A stretch of 64,000 nucleotides of DNA from Paraktedonobacter sp964250225 (GCA_964250225.1 CAXUEY010000002.1:27382-91381); one strand, 5' to 3'; positions 52,543 to 61,839 are shown, numbered from the stretch's first letter. Notes: generated from the sequence alone by a model not told the origin. Program-made: numbers and translations.

Positions 52543-53408
52543 GCACCCACACGCCGGTAGCGTGCCTCGACAAACGAGTAGACGCCGTAAGCGAGCAGGC
52601 CCAGGGCAACCAGACCGAGCAGCCAGGGTCCGAAAGGCTGCTGGAGCAGTTCGATCATAGCGCTGTCCAGACCTTTCGCGCTATTGGGATCGTGCTGTAC
52701 GGCTGCCACAATCAGGAAGATGCCGATGATAGTGGAGACAACACCGATAGCTGCATAGCCAAGCCGCCCGATATTGATGACCGTTTTGCGTGCCCGAGGA
52801 CTCAACGTGCCCAGGTTCAAGCGCTGCGTAAACTTCTTGCGATAGGCTTTGTTAAACGTGTACGCTGCTACGCCCAGGACAATAATACCCAGCACAATGA
52901 CCAGAAACACCCCGGCTGGTTGCTTGAGAAGCAGCGCAGTCCAGTTCTGGGTAGAGCTGGTTGAATTTCTGGAGGTAGAACCGGTCATAGCAATCTGGAG
53001 CGCAACGTAGCCCAGCAACCCATAGGAAACGCCTACCAGGGCGTAACCAACGCGAGCCAGGATGCCTTTTGCCTTGCGCCCTTTGCCCTCGGTATCAAGC
53101 AGTGCTTGAATAAAACTCCACAACGCGAAGCCGAAAAGACCGATAGTCACGACGATCAGCAAGAAACGTCCAAAGGTTGGGCCGAGAGGGCTGTTGTAGA
53201 TGGCCTCAAGCGCGCCGTTCTGGTCCGTAACCTGGCCGCCATGACCGGTGGCCAGTAAGATGGCCAGTATACCAATGACGACATAGACGACACCCTTCAC
53301 TGCATACCCTAGCCGGGCCAGTGCTACAACTGGTCGGCTGCTGGCAGCGGACCTGGCGGTACCCTGGGCATCTCTCACGGCATTGGGTAGTCTAGCTGGT
53401 GAACTCAT
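52539..53408 (-). CDS. DUF1206 membrane protein
   Basis: 289 residues with six hydrophobic helices in three two-helix units. Each unit starts with a similar line: LARLGYAVKGVVYVVIG, LARVGYALVGVSYGLLG and IGRLGYAAIGVVSTIIG, the repeated DUF1206 pattern. The function of this domain is unknown. The N-terminal ~25 residues are polar. The stop codon is at 52539-52541, inside the terminator hairpin. AAGGGA precedes the ATG. Confidence 0.92.
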   Translation of the reverse strand: MSSPARLPNAVRDAQGTARSAASSRPVVALARLGYAVKGVVYVVIGILAILLATGHGGQVTDQNGALEAIYNSPLGPTFGRFLLIVVTIGLFGFALWSFIQALLDTEGKGRKAKGILARVGYALVGVSYGLLGYVALQIAMTGSTSRNSTSSTQNWTALLLKQPAGVFLVIVLGIIVLGVAAYTFNKAYRKKFTQRLNLGTLSPRARKTVINIGRLGYAAIGVVSTIIGIFLIVAAVQHDPNSAKGLDSAMIELLQQPFGPWLLGLVALGLLAYGVYSFVEARYRRVGA

Positions 53409-53741
53409 ATAATTTCCCTTCTTCCTTGTCTAAAAGCTATGTATTAGCGCAAAGTTGATACTTCTCTTCTAATACGAAAGAGCTGAGTAAAATGGAGACT
53501 ATTCTGACTAACGGTTCAACCTGCTTCCCATTGCTGAAGGCGGAAAACAACGGGCTGGGCCAGTAGCCCTGGCAGAGCGGAAACCATCCAGGAAACGAGA
53601 AGCGGCGAGGTCGCCACGCAAAAATCCCCCTGTAAGACGGAAATATCGGCTGTCTTTCCTCTTGACACCTCATCTATACTATTGTTGAGTACGATACATC
53701 AAGAAAGAGCGAGGTACAGGACACATGAAAGGATCATCATT
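53409..53741. other. 333-bp divergent intergenic region
   Basis: Spacer between the DUF1206 gene and the small membrane protein gene. A TTGACA-like box at 53662 and AT-rich stretches suggest promoters, but no clear -10 box at standard spacing was seen. No gene was recognised. Confidence 0.4.
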
Positions 53742-54098
53742 ATGCAAACGCTGTTCGCCAACATTATTTTTGCTATCGTCGTCGGCATTCCCAACGCGCT
53801 GATCCTCGTCATGCTGCTCAACGCCTGGTCACTGCGCAATATCGAGCCACAGGTCTCCGACGAAGCCCGCACAAAACACTATAAAAGTCTGAGCGATGGG
53901 GCGCGCATCGCGCGCAATAGTATGATCTTCGTGGTCGGGGCTGCCGCCTTCTACTTTGGCCTGACGTTGGGGGAAAAGCATCTCGATCCGGCGGCAATCC
54001 AGCTTAGCCTGGAAGGGTTACTGGGCGCGCTGTTACCATTGGTGGCGTGGCGCTGGTTCGCAAGCCTGGCAAAACGATACAAAGCCAGACTTGCGTAG
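53742..54098 (+). CDS. small membrane protein of unknown function
   Basis: 118 residues with three hydrophobic helices: IIFAIVVGIPNALILVMLLNAW, SMIFVVGAAAFYFGLTLG and LEGLLGALLPLVAWRWFASL. A charged cytoplasm-like loop (EPQVSDEARTKHYKSLSDG) lies between the first two. I recognise no family. The ATG at 53742 has AAAGGA about eight bases upstream; an earlier in-frame start adds a poorly fitting lead. It stands alone, converging with the S9 peptidase gene. Confidence 0.75.
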   Translation: MQTLFANIIFAIVVGIPNALILVMLLNAWSLRNIEPQVSDEARTKHYKSLSDGARIARNSMIFVVGAAAFYFGLTLGEKHLDPAAIQLSLEGLLGALLPLVAWRWFASLAKRYKARLA

Positions 54099-54164
54099 CG
54101 CCTTTCAGGAAAAGAGCGGTTCACACATTACCTTGCGCTTGAGGCAACCTATCAGCGGATGCGC

Positions 54165-56012
54165 TCACTCCTCAGAACGCCCGCCCAGGTAGCGCGCCAG
54201 GAACTTCTCCGCCGCTGCATAGAACTTGAGCCGATTCTCCGGTTTGGCGAAGCCGTGACCCTCGTCGGGAAAGAGCATATATTCGTGATCGATACCCCCG
54301 CTCTTCATAGCTGCGACAATCTGTTCAGATTCGGCCTGATTGACACGCGGATCATTGGCGCCCTGGGCGATCAACATCGGTGCTTTAATCTGCTCCACTT
54401 TGAACAGTGGCGAGCGCGAACGTAACAACTCCTCCTCGGTGTCGGGATTACCCATCCGTTTGTAGAAAGTGGCCCGGATCGTGGACCAGTAGGGAGGAAT
54501 CGTCTTGATGAGCGTAATTAGATTGCTTGGACCGACGATATCAACCGCGCAACAGAAAAGGTCAGGCGTAAATGTGGCTCCTACCAGGGCCGCGTACCCA
54601 CCATAGGAACCACCGTAGATCGCGACGCGCTGAGGATCAGCGATCCCTTGCTGAATGGCCCAGTTGACTCCATCCACAAGGTCGTGATGCATATTGCGCC
54701 CCCACTCTTTATCACCCGCGTTGAGAAAATCCTTGCCGTAGCCAGTCGAGCCACGGAAATTCACTTGCAGGCAGGCATAGCCACGATTGGCAAACCACTG
54801 CGCTTCTGGATTATACCCCCACATATCACGCCCCCACGGGCCGCCATGTACGTTCAGCACTAGCGGAAGCTTTGCGCGCGCTCCACCAGGCGGCAAGGTC
54901 AGATAACCATGCACGGTCAGGCCATCTCTGGCGGTAAAGACGACGCCTTCCATATTGGCAAGCGTGTAGCGGTCCAATGCCGGTTGATTCGCAAAAAGAA
55001 ATGTGGCGTGCTGGCTTTTTCTGTCATACGCGTAGAATTGTACTGGTCCGTTATCTGCGGTAAAAGCCACGATCCAGGTAGCGTCAGCGTCATCGCGGCT
55101 GATGACGGAAAAATCGCCGGGATGCAGTGCGCGCAATTGCTCAAAGTCTTTGCTGATCGATGCGTCAAGCACCGTCCACTCGTTGCGATCTTTGTTGATC
55201 GAGACGGCCTGAACGTCATAGCTATCGGGATGCAGCATGACGGTGCCTATATCGTAGTGAGGATCGGCAATGAGCACGCTCAGGTCGTTGGTGGAGAGGT
55301 CCAGCCTGACCAGGCGGCTGGCGTTGGCATCACGGGCGTCTTCCAGGTAGAGCGACTGACCATCGCGCGTAAAACCTACCGGAGAGCTGCTCAGAGCATC
55401 GTCGGCATTCCAGCTCAGCAGCTTGCGCCACTCAGCGTGCTCATCCTCGCGGATCAGCAACTCGCTCCCACCATCAGGCAGAGTCGTCACCGCGCCACGC
55501 ACTTTGAACTGTCTATCGGCAACCCACTGGTGAATATTGCCTGGATTTTTAGCGATGAGCGTGAGTTCACCAGAGGTCAGGTCGAGATGGTACACATCAT
55601 GCACTGCGGGATTCTCTTTATTCATGCCAATCAGCAGTTCGTGGGGGAAATGCTTATCATGCTTAAATAGCTGCACCTGCACGTTATCAAACGGGGTCAG
55701 ATCTCGCGTCTCGTCGGTCTCCAGGTTGGTGGCATACAGATGCCAGTTCTCATTGCCCCCGCTATCCTGGATGTAGAGAATATGCTGATTATCCGCAGCC
55801 CAAAAATAGAAGCGCACGCCGCGATCAGTATCGCGCGTGACAGGCTGATACTCATTCTGCCCAGGCGTTCCCACCCAGACGTTGAGGACATCGTTGACCG
55901 GGGCCAAATACGCCATGCGCTTGCCATCTGGTGAGATCCTCGGACTGCTTTTTTCTGGATTGCCAAACAACACTCTTCTGGGAATAAGCTCGTTTTGTGG
56001 TGATATACTCAT
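54165..56012 (-). CDS. S9-family prolyl oligopeptidase-like serine peptidase
   Basis: 615 residues. The first ~350 form a beta-propeller with repeats like SPRISPDGKRMAYLAPVND and WAADNQHILYIQD. The C-terminal catalytic domain has the nucleophile elbow IYGGSYGGYAALVG (Ser), AQGANDPRV (Asp) and FPDEGHGF (His), as in acylaminoacyl peptidases and dipeptidyl aminopeptidases. It should cut short peptides and lacks a signal peptide, so it is cytoplasmic. GGAG lies about six bases before the ATG. It is alone on its strand. Confidence 0.95.
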   Translation of the reverse strand: MSISPQNELIPRRVLFGNPEKSSPRISPDGKRMAYLAPVNDVLNVWVGTPGQNEYQPVTRDTDRGVRFYFWAADNQHILYIQDSGGNENWHLYATNLETDETRDLTPFDNVQVQLFKHDKHFPHELLIGMNKENPAVHDVYHLDLTSGELTLIAKNPGNIHQWVADRQFKVRGAVTTLPDGGSELLIREDEHAEWRKLLSWNADDALSSSPVGFTRDGQSLYLEDARDANASRLVRLDLSTNDLSVLIADPHYDIGTVMLHPDSYDVQAVSINKDRNEWTVLDASISKDFEQLRALHPGDFSVISRDDADATWIVAFTADNGPVQFYAYDRKSQHATFLFANQPALDRYTLANMEGVVFTARDGLTVHGYLTLPPGGARAKLPLVLNVHGGPWGRDMWGYNPEAQWFANRGYACLQVNFRGSTGYGKDFLNAGDKEWGRNMHHDLVDGVNWAIQQGIADPQRVAIYGGSYGGYAALVGATFTPDLFCCAVDIVGPSNLITLIKTIPPYWSTIRATFYKRMGNPDTEEELLRSRSPLFKVEQIKAPMLIAQGANDPRVNQAESEQIVAAMKSGGIDHEYMLFPDEGHGFAKPENRLKFYAAAEKFLARYLGGRSEE

Positions 56013-56237
56013 TTTTTCTCCTGTTCACCTTAATTGCATCACTACAAGAGTTCTATTTCACTATGTCATCCAGTTAACCACATGGATACATGCAAAGACA
56101 AGAGGCATTGTATGATAACCTTCAAAAGAAGAGGTTTTTGCGCGCTAGCTGAGGGGCGGAATGCAGAAGCGCGTTATATAATACAGCATTGTGTAGACCG
56201 ACGTTTTGCTTAGTCTAAAGAAAAGGGTGAGAAACGC

Positions 56238-57194
56238 ATGACTTTGAAATTTGGTTTGATTGTCCCGCAGGGATGGCGTATGGACCTGGTGGGCATCGCC
56301 GACCCCGTGGAAGCGTATGAGACGATGACGCGGGTGGCGCAGGTGGCCGAGGAGGTTGGCTTCGATTCGATCTGGCTCTTTGACCATTTTCACACAGTCC
56401 CCACGCCCAGCCAGGAAGTGACCTTTGAGTGCTGGACGAGTACGGCAGCGCTGGCCCGCGATACCAAACGCGTGCGGATTGGCCAGATGGTCACCTGTAA
56501 CAGCTACCGCAACCCCGCGCTGCTGGCAAAAATGGCCAGCACCGTCGATGTGCTCTCACATGGGCGGCTGGACTTTGGCATCGGAGCTGGCTGGTACGAG
56601 CACGAGTACAATGCGTATGGTTACGAATATCAGGATGCGCCAACCCGTTTGCGCAACCTGCGCGAGGCAGTGAAAATCATCTTGAAGATGTGGACAGAGG
56701 ATGAGGCGGTCTTCGAGGGCAAACGCTACCACGTGAATGGCGCGATCAACCAGCCTAAGGGCGTGCAGAAGCCGCATATTCCTCTGCTGATCGGTGGCGG
56801 TGGCGAGAAGGTCACGCTCAAGCTGGTCGCCCAGTACGGCGATGCCTGCAATGTCGGACACCAGGATAACGCCGGTCTACTCCACAAATTCGACGTGATA
56901 AAGCAGCATTGCGAGAATATCGGGCGCAATTATAACGAGATCCGGCGCAACGTGCTCTATAACTGCGCCATTGCGGAAACGGATGAAGAGGCCGTGCGCA
57001 AGGCTGAGATCTTCCGGCGCAATATTCCCTCCGGGCGTTTCCGAGAGCAGGGGCTGGTCGGCACACCCGCCGCGATCCGCCAGCGTTTACATGAGATCGA
57101 AGAGGCCGGGGCGCAGGAAGTGATTATCTGGCTGCCCGATGCCGCGCAACTGGACTCGGTGCGTCTGTTCGCCAGGGAGTGTATGGGGCAGTAA
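56238..57194 (+). CDS. LLM-class F420-dependent oxidoreductase
   Basis: 318 residues with a luciferase-like barrel. EEVGFDSIWLFDHF, RIGQMVTCNSYRNPALLAKMA and GRLDFGIGAGWYEHEYNAYG are the standard blocks; PLLIGGGGEK binds the cofactor phosphate. It resembles the TIGR03560-type F420 group more than FMN members, although this is by eye. Substrate is unknown. AGGGTGAG lies six bases before the ATG. The next gene, a recombinase, has its own promoter. Confidence 0.92.
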   Translation: MTLKFGLIVPQGWRMDLVGIADPVEAYETMTRVAQVAEEVGFDSIWLFDHFHTVPTPSQEVTFECWTSTAALARDTKRVRIGQMVTCNSYRNPALLAKMASTVDVLSHGRLDFGIGAGWYEHEYNAYGYEYQDAPTRLRNLREAVKIILKMWTEDEAVFEGKRYHVNGAINQPKGVQKPHIPLLIGGGGEKVTLKLVAQYGDACNVGHQDNAGLLHKFDVIKQHCENIGRNYNEIRRNVLYNCAIAETDEEAVRKAEIFRRNIPSGRFREQGLVGTPAAIRQRLHEIEEAGAQEVIIWLPDAAQLDSVRLFARECMGQ

Positions 57195-57248
57195 TGGCGC
57201 CTCTCACGAGTGAGTAGATAATCAACGAGATGAAGGAGTCATGAACAG

Positions 57249-57279
57249 TTGACAAATATGTACCCGAATGTGTTATACT
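57249..57279 (+). promoter_or_regulatory. sigma-70-type promoter of the recombinase gene
   Basis: TTGACA at 57249-57254 and TATACT at 57274-57279 are 19 bases apart. The expected RNA start falls at about 57286, on the ATG itself, and there is no ribosome-binding site, so the transcript may be leaderless. Confidence 0.65.
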
Positions 57280-57285
57280 CTACCC

Positions 57286-57906
57286 ATGAAGAGTATATAT
57301 AGCCCGCAAGAGTTTGGACAACTCATTGGGCGCAAAACCAAAACCTTGCAGAAGTGGGATCGCGAAGGCAAACTCAAAGCCCACCGTTCTCCCACCACGA
57401 ACCGGCGCTATTATACCCATGACCAGTATCTTGCGTACAGGGGGATACTAGCATCAGAACAGGGATTAACCATTGTCTATGCGCGAGTATCAACCGTGGC
57501 GCAAAAGCCTGATCTGGCCAAGCAAGTGAAAGCATTAGAGGGGTATTGCACCCAGCACACCATCAGGGTCGATGCATGGATGCAGGATATTGGCAGCGGC
57601 CTCAACTACCAACGCAAGCAGTTCACTCGCCTCATGGAGATGGTTGAACTGGGAGAGGTTAGGTACATCATCATTGCCCATCGGGATCGGCTCGTCCGCT
57701 TCGGCTATAGCTACTTTGAAAGCTTTTGTGAGCGGCACCACACCGAACTCGTCGTGATCCATGATGAAACGCTTTCTCCTGAGCAAGAGCTGGTCCAGGA
57801 TTTATTGGCAGTGGTGACGGTTTTTGGTGTACGGCTTCACGGCCTGCGTTCCTACAAGAAAGCGATCAAAGATGCTGCTCTCCAAAAGGCAGGAGCTAGT
57901 GTATGA
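57286..57906 (+). CDS. tnpA: IS607-family serine recombinase without its tnpB partner
   Basis: 206 residues. The N-terminal MerR-like DNA-binding part is YSPQEFGQLIGRKTKTLQKWDREGKL; the resolvase-type domain has YARVSTVAQK with the catalytic Ser69 and IIAHRDRLVRFGYSYFE. This is the complete layout of the IS607 transposase, which moves the element through a circular form. The usual tnpB gene is absent. The last codons overlap the start of the glutamine synthetase-like gene as ATGA. The ATG at 57286 follows a strong promoter with no ribosome-binding site. It may be a remnant or a domesticated recombinase. Confidence 0.93.
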   Translation: MKSIYSPQEFGQLIGRKTKTLQKWDREGKLKAHRSPTTNRRYYTHDQYLAYRGILASEQGLTIVYARVSTVAQKPDLAKQVKALEGYCTQHTIRVDAWMQDIGSGLNYQRKQFTRLMEMVELGEVRYIIIAHRDRLVRFGYSYFESFCERHHTELVVIHDETLSPEQELVQDLLAVVTVFGVRLHGLRSYKKAIKDAALQKAGASV

Positions 57907-59255
57907 ATGCACAGGATGTCATGAGACTGGCTCAGGAGAACGAGCTGCGCCTGATACGCTTTTTGTATTGCGATAATGGCGGCATCATTCGCGGCAAGGC
58001 CACCCACGCCAGCAGGCTCGCGGCACGTATCCGCGAGGGAATCGGGCAGACCCTGGCAATGCAGGCGTTTACCGGCGTGGAGGGGCTGGCCGAGGTTGAG
58101 GGCATGGGGCCGGTGGGAGAATTTCGCCTGATCCCGGACCCCAATACCTTCGCGATCCTGCCTTACGCGCCCAATGCTGGCAGCATGATGTGCGATATGC
58201 TACGCCTGGATGGGCAGCCCTGGGAGGCCTGCCCGCGCTCATTTCTCAAACGCATGGTCGCGCAACTGGCCACACAGGGAATGCGCGCTGAAGCCGCGAT
58301 TGAGCACGAATTTTATTTAGCGCGCCGGGTCAACGGCGTGTACGTGCCCGCTGATTACAGCCTCTGCTATAGCAGTATTGGCCTGGATGAGCAGGCGGGA
58401 GTCATGGATGCGATCTTGGAGACGTTGGAGGGCCAGGGCGTTGCCATCGAACTGTTCCATACCGAGCTGGGTCCAGCGCAGCAGGAACTCTCGATCCATC
58501 ACGCCGACCCCCTGCGTGCCGCCGATACCGTTTGTCTGGTACGCGAGACGGTGCGCGGTATCGCCCGCCAATTCGAGCTGTTCGCGACGTTTGCCCCCAA
58601 ACCGTGGCTGGAGCAGGCTGGCAGCGGCGCGCATATACATCTCAGCCTGTGGGAGAATGCCGATAACGCGAAAAACCTCTTCTACGCGGCTGGGGAACGA
58701 GGCAATTTGAGCGAGACGGGCAGGTATTTCATCGGCGGGGTGCTGCGCCATATCCGCGGGCTGCTCGCCTTGACCTGTGGCAGCCCGAATTCGTATCGTC
58801 GCCTGCTGCCTCACTACTGGAGTTCAGCCTATAACGCCTGGGGTTTCGACAATCGCGAAGGTGCGGTGCGCGTCCCCTGTGGCGTTTGGGGACGCGAGGC
58901 CACCTCGTCCAACCTGGAACTCAAGTGCTCCGACCACAGCGGCAATCCCTACCTGGCCATTGGGGGCCTGATCGCGGCTGGCCTGGATGGGATCAGCAAT
59001 CAGATCGATCCGGGCGAACCGCAGGAGATTGATCCGGGCAATTATAGCGACGAGGAACGCGCAAGCCGGGGCATTCGCCGCCTGCCTACCACACTGGACG
59101 AGGCGCTGGATGAACTAGAACAAGACGATGTACTCACCTCGGCTCTGGGTCCACTCCTCACCTCTTCTTATCTCGCGGTGCGCCGCGCCGAAAGCGCGTT
59201 TTTCCAGGATAAGACGCCAGAGGAAGAGGCGCTCCAGCATTTCTATAAATATTAA
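57903..59255 (+). CDS. glutamine synthetase-family protein
   Basis: 450 residues. LIRFLYCDNGGIIRGKATHAS is the N-terminal beta-grasp; EAAIEHEFYLARR holds metal-binding Glu; FAPKPWLEQAGSGAHIHLSLW and SPNSYRRLLPHYW, with DNREGAVRVP, form the ATP and substrate site. The protein lacks the normal GlnA adenylylation loop, so it is likely a ligase on amines (GlnA-like group, e.g. gamma-glutamyl-polyamine) and not the housekeeping enzyme. Its ATG overlaps the recombinase stop by four bases, so it is read from the same message. Confidence 0.92.
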   Translation: MNAQDVMRLAQENELRLIRFLYCDNGGIIRGKATHASRLAARIREGIGQTLAMQAFTGVEGLAEVEGMGPVGEFRLIPDPNTFAILPYAPNAGSMMCDMLRLDGQPWEACPRSFLKRMVAQLATQGMRAEAAIEHEFYLARRVNGVYVPADYSLCYSSIGLDEQAGVMDAILETLEGQGVAIELFHTELGPAQQELSIHHADPLRAADTVCLVRETVRGIARQFELFATFAPKPWLEQAGSGAHIHLSLWENADNAKNLFYAAGERGNLSETGRYFIGGVLRHIRGLLALTCGSPNSYRRLLPHYWSSAYNAWGFDNREGAVRVPCGVWGREATSSNLELKCSDHSGNPYLAIGGLIAAGLDGISNQIDPGEPQEIDPGNYSDEERASRGIRRLPTTLDEALDELEQDDVLTSALGPLLTSSYLAVRRAESAFFQDKTPEEEALQHFYKY

Positions 59256-59272
59256 CGCGCAACAAACAAATC

Positions 59273-59298
59273 AGCCCGGAAAAACGTTTTTCCGGGCT
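59273..59298. terminator. 26-base palindrome between convergent genes
   Basis: The sequence AGCCCGGAAAAA at 59273-59284 is followed by CG and then its exact complement up to 59298. It lies 17 bp after the glutamine synthetase-like gene and 23 bp before the end of the YtxH gene, and probably serves both. Confidence 0.65.
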
Positions 59299-59321
59299 GG
59301 TTCTGCTATCGGTCGAAAAAG

Positions 59322-59861
59322 CTAATGCATTTCTTCGCGTGGTTGAGCATGAGCCGACTCAGGAATAATCCGGGTCGACGAATTGCTAGAAGGCGGTTGT
59401 TTGATCTTATGAGTCATGTCCTGCCCGCTTTGTTTTGCTTTGTGGGCGAGATCCTGACTGGTCTGTGCTGCCCTCTGAGCAAGATCCTGACTGGTTTGCA
59501 TAGCTTTGTTGGCAATGTCCGGGCCGTTTTGTCTGGCTTTACTCGCCAGGTCATGCCCCGTCTCCGCTGCTTTATGAGCGAGATCCTGACCACTATGCAT
59601 GGCCCTGTTGCCCAGAGTCGAGCCGGTATCTATGGCTTTTGAAACGGTCTGCTGGGCATAGTCGCGGAAATGCTCCCTGGTGTAGCCAACGCGATCAGAC
59701 AGCTGATTCACGTAGTGATTCAAGGCTGAATCTTCTGGCAGGGAATTACGAAACTCATTGAGACGCTCGCTCAATACTTGACGCAATTGTTCACCCTTTA
59801 GTGGCGCAAATAAAAAGCCAACGCCAATGCCCACCAGCAAGCCTCTGGTAAAGTTCTTCAT
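59322..59861 (-). CDS. YtxH-like protein with six 11-residue repeats
   Basis: 179 residues. The start KNFTRGLLVGIGVGFLFAPLKGEQLR is the YtxH lead: a glycine-rich membrane helix ending APxxG. A helical part with a coiled-coil-like pattern follows, then six tandem 11-residue units with the form G/S-Q-D-L-A-H-K-A-x-x-T, at 59394-59591. Such 11-mer repeats, as in LEA group 3 and apolipoprotein helices, lie flat on membranes or fold on drying. A Ser/Pro tail ends the protein. The ATG at 59861 has AAGG upstream and fits the YtxH family start. Confidence 0.85.
   Translation of the reverse strand: MKNFTRGLLVGIGVGFLFAPLKGEQLRQVLSERLNEFRNSLPEDSALNHYVNQLSDRVGYTREHFRDYAQQTVSKAIDTGSTLGNRAMHSGQDLAHKAAETGHDLASKARQNGPDIANKAMQTSQDLAQRAAQTSQDLAHKAKQSGQDMTHKIKQPPSSNSSTRIIPESAHAQPREEMH
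59394..59591 (-). repeat. six tandem 33-base coding repeats
   Basis: Six units of 33 bases encode 11-residue repeats GQDLAHKAAET, GHDLASKARQN, GPDIANKAMQT, SQDLAQRAAQT, SQDLAHKAKQS and GQDMTHKIKQP. They are part of the YtxH-like gene. Confidence 0.85.
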
Positions 59862-60089
59862 CTGACCTTCTTTCCAAACGTGAGCGACGGTCATAGCAGG
59901 TAGGAGCCGTGCTCTCTATTTGACACTCTCATTCAATTTATACCGCACCTCTACAAACACGGCCAAATGAACCACATAGTTTCAAGCGCGCATATCTTAT
60001 GTTAACTCATAAGTAAAGGAGAAGATCGAGCGTCAGGTAACGTGTGTGCTCTCATCAAGGAGCGTGATGTGTGACAATGTCCATTGGTA

Positions 60090-61184
60090 TCAAGCCAGCG
60101 CAAGGAGCATTTCCAGGTAGCTGGCCAGCGCCGCGTAGAGTCCAACCGGTGGAATAACCTGGGCCAGTTCGCGTAAACGCTCAGGAGCAAAGCCTTGCTG
60201 GGCAAGTGTAGCCAGCCAGACACGCGCGCGGTCAATGCGCTGCTGATCGGCGGCTGTCACGGGTTGACCCCACTGGCCGCGTCCATAGTTATAACGACGC
60301 AACAGATCGGGGTCGCGCAGATACGCGCGCAAAAGAGGGAGCAGAACAATAGAGATCGCGGCATCGTCCAGGTAGGAGGCGAGATAGGTCCGAAAGAGGC
60401 TCAGATCGGGCGCAGAGGCATGTTCCATCTTGTGGAGCAATTGCTGGCTGGTGTGCAGGGCGGTGCGGCGGGGATGGCTAAAGACGCCGCGCACATCGAG
60501 ACGCAACTGGTCCAGTTCACCCACCAGAGTTGCCCCAAAACCCAGGCGACCAACCCAACCACTCAGCGCGGGCGGCTGTTGCGCGCCACTCTGCCACGCG
60601 CGCACATTTTCGCGGCTCGCGGGCCAGCGCAGCCAAGTGCGTGGAGGTGTGAGCAGGGGATCAAGGAAGGTAATTTCCTGGGAAAATGAAAGAATCGCCT
60701 CGATAAAAGCCTCTTGCTTCTCCAGGCGATTATTCCCAATGATCCAGGTATCGACGATATCGGCGGCGCGATAGGCGGCATGGCGCATCTGCCACTCCTC
60801 CAGTTCCAGCGGCGCGCACTGAAATTCCACGGCCTGGCGCTGGCCATCGACGTGGTGCACCAGAATGTCGGCGATGCGGTTGGGACCGGGCAGGCGCTCC
60901 TCTAACGTTACCGTGGCCTGGGGAAATTGTCCACGCAGCCATTGCGCCAGGGCCAGCTTGCCGCGCATATGGCGTACCGATTCTCCTTCTGTTCCCCATG
61001 CACACTCACCACGCTGATGCGCAAAATGTAGTTGCATGCGCTTACCAGGGCCGCCGCGCACATGCACCACAGCGCGACAATCAGGGCACGACAACTGCTG
61101 CTCGCGTGACCAGGCGAGCAACTGCTCCAGTGGTGTTTCCTCCGCCACGACAGGCTGTCCCGTGGGACCATAAGCAACCAGCAT
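60090..61184 (-). CDS. CoiA-like competence/nuclease protein
   Basis: 364 residues. A zinc-finger-like CPDC lies in LSCPDCRAVVHVRGG and a Cys/His pair in HFAHQRGECAW. The nuclease-like part is RIADILVHHVDGQRQAVEFQCAPLELEEWQMRHAAYR, with the Asp and Glu-x-Gln of the PD-(D/E)XK fold, as in CoiA proteins, which help process DNA during natural uptake. The C-terminal ~170 residues are helical and not recognised. The gene starts 14 bp before the DinB gene end, both on the minus strand, in the direction CoiA then nothing recognisable downstream. Confidence 0.8.
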   Translation of the reverse strand: MLVAYGPTGQPVVAEETPLEQLLAWSREQQLSCPDCRAVVHVRGGPGKRMQLHFAHQRGECAWGTEGESVRHMRGKLALAQWLRGQFPQATVTLEERLPGPNRIADILVHHVDGQRQAVEFQCAPLELEEWQMRHAAYRAADIVDTWIIGNNRLEKQEAFIEAILSFSQEITFLDPLLTPPRTWLRWPASRENVRAWQSGAQQPPALSGWVGRLGFGATLVGELDQLRLDVRGVFSHPRRTALHTSQQLLHKMEHASAPDLSLFRTYLASYLDDAAISIVLLPLLRAYLRDPDLLRRYNYGRGQWGQPVTAADQQRIDRARVWLATLAQQGFAPERLRELAQVIPPVGLYAALASYLEMLLALA

Positions 61185-61198
61185 AACTCACCCAACGT

Positions 61199-61669
61199 TC
61201 ACTCACCTGGAGGCGCGTACCCCAGGAATTGACGCGTCAACTGGATGTGCCCAAGATGCAGTGCACTATGCTCAACCGCGTGGAGCAAGGCTTCGCGCAC
61301 ATTGTAATCGCGATCCCGACGGTCGTCGGCTGGCTTCGCCATCTCATCCAGCCGTTCATCTGGAAACGTATCCAGCACCTCATGCACATCCCGTATCCAA
61401 TGCTCGTAGCGAACCTGTAGCTCTTCCACGCGGCCAGTGGCGTGAAATTCCGCCGGGCGATCACGCGGAATCGCGCGTTTTCCCACTACCACCAGCGTCC
61501 AGAACTCGCCCGCAGACACCAGATGGGTAGCCAGAGCGAAAAGCGTATTGCTTTCCGGCAGCTTCAGCGGGCGGTTGAAATCGTCGGATGTGATGCCCTC
61601 AAACTGGGTCAAGGTATTGCGGGCAAGGTATTCAAGTAGATCGGCAATCTGTGAGGCTGTAGAGGGCAT
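61199..61669 (-). CDS. DinB-family four-helix protein
   Basis: 156 residues. LEYLARNTLTQFEGITSDDF is the first helix; FALATHLVSAGEFWTLVVVG and LLHAVEHSALHLGHIQLTRQFLG hold the His residues (three in total) of the metal-binding DinB/YfiT bundle. Family members include thiol transferases using mycothiol or bacillithiol; the substrate here is unknown. AAAGGA lies upstream of the ATG. The CoiA-like gene starts 14 bp downstream of its stop, so they are likely in one operon. Confidence 0.9.
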   Translation of the reverse strand: MPSTASQIADLLEYLARNTLTQFEGITSDDFNRPLKLPESNTLFALATHLVSAGEFWTLVVVGKRAIPRDRPAEFHATGRVEELQVRYEHWIRDVHEVLDTFPDERLDEMAKPADDRRDRDYNVREALLHAVEHSALHLGHIQLTRQFLGYAPPGE

Positions 61670-61791
61670 AGATTATCCTTTCGAGCATTGAGAGCAAAAA
61701 TATGCTGGTGTGCCCAGCGAACATCTAGCGAGAACGGATCTTGCTCTATTATATCTCACCAGAAACGATCCGGGCCAGCGCTCATCACTAC

Positions 61792-61839
61792 AAGCAGCGG
61801 ATCAGGCGTGAATAATAATTCATGCCTGATCCGCTGCTT
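61792..61839. terminator. 22-bp hairpin upstream of the DinB gene
   Basis: Arms 61792-61813 and 61818-61839 pair over 22 positions with one G-T pair and a 4-base loop. It lies 39 bp past the stop of the gene at 61879 and probably ends that transcript, although no T run follows on the minus strand. Confidence 0.55.

Noticed and set aside
53655..53700. TTGACA box considered as a promoter for the gene at 53742
   Set aside because: No -10 box at a normal distance; TATACT lies only seven bases after it.
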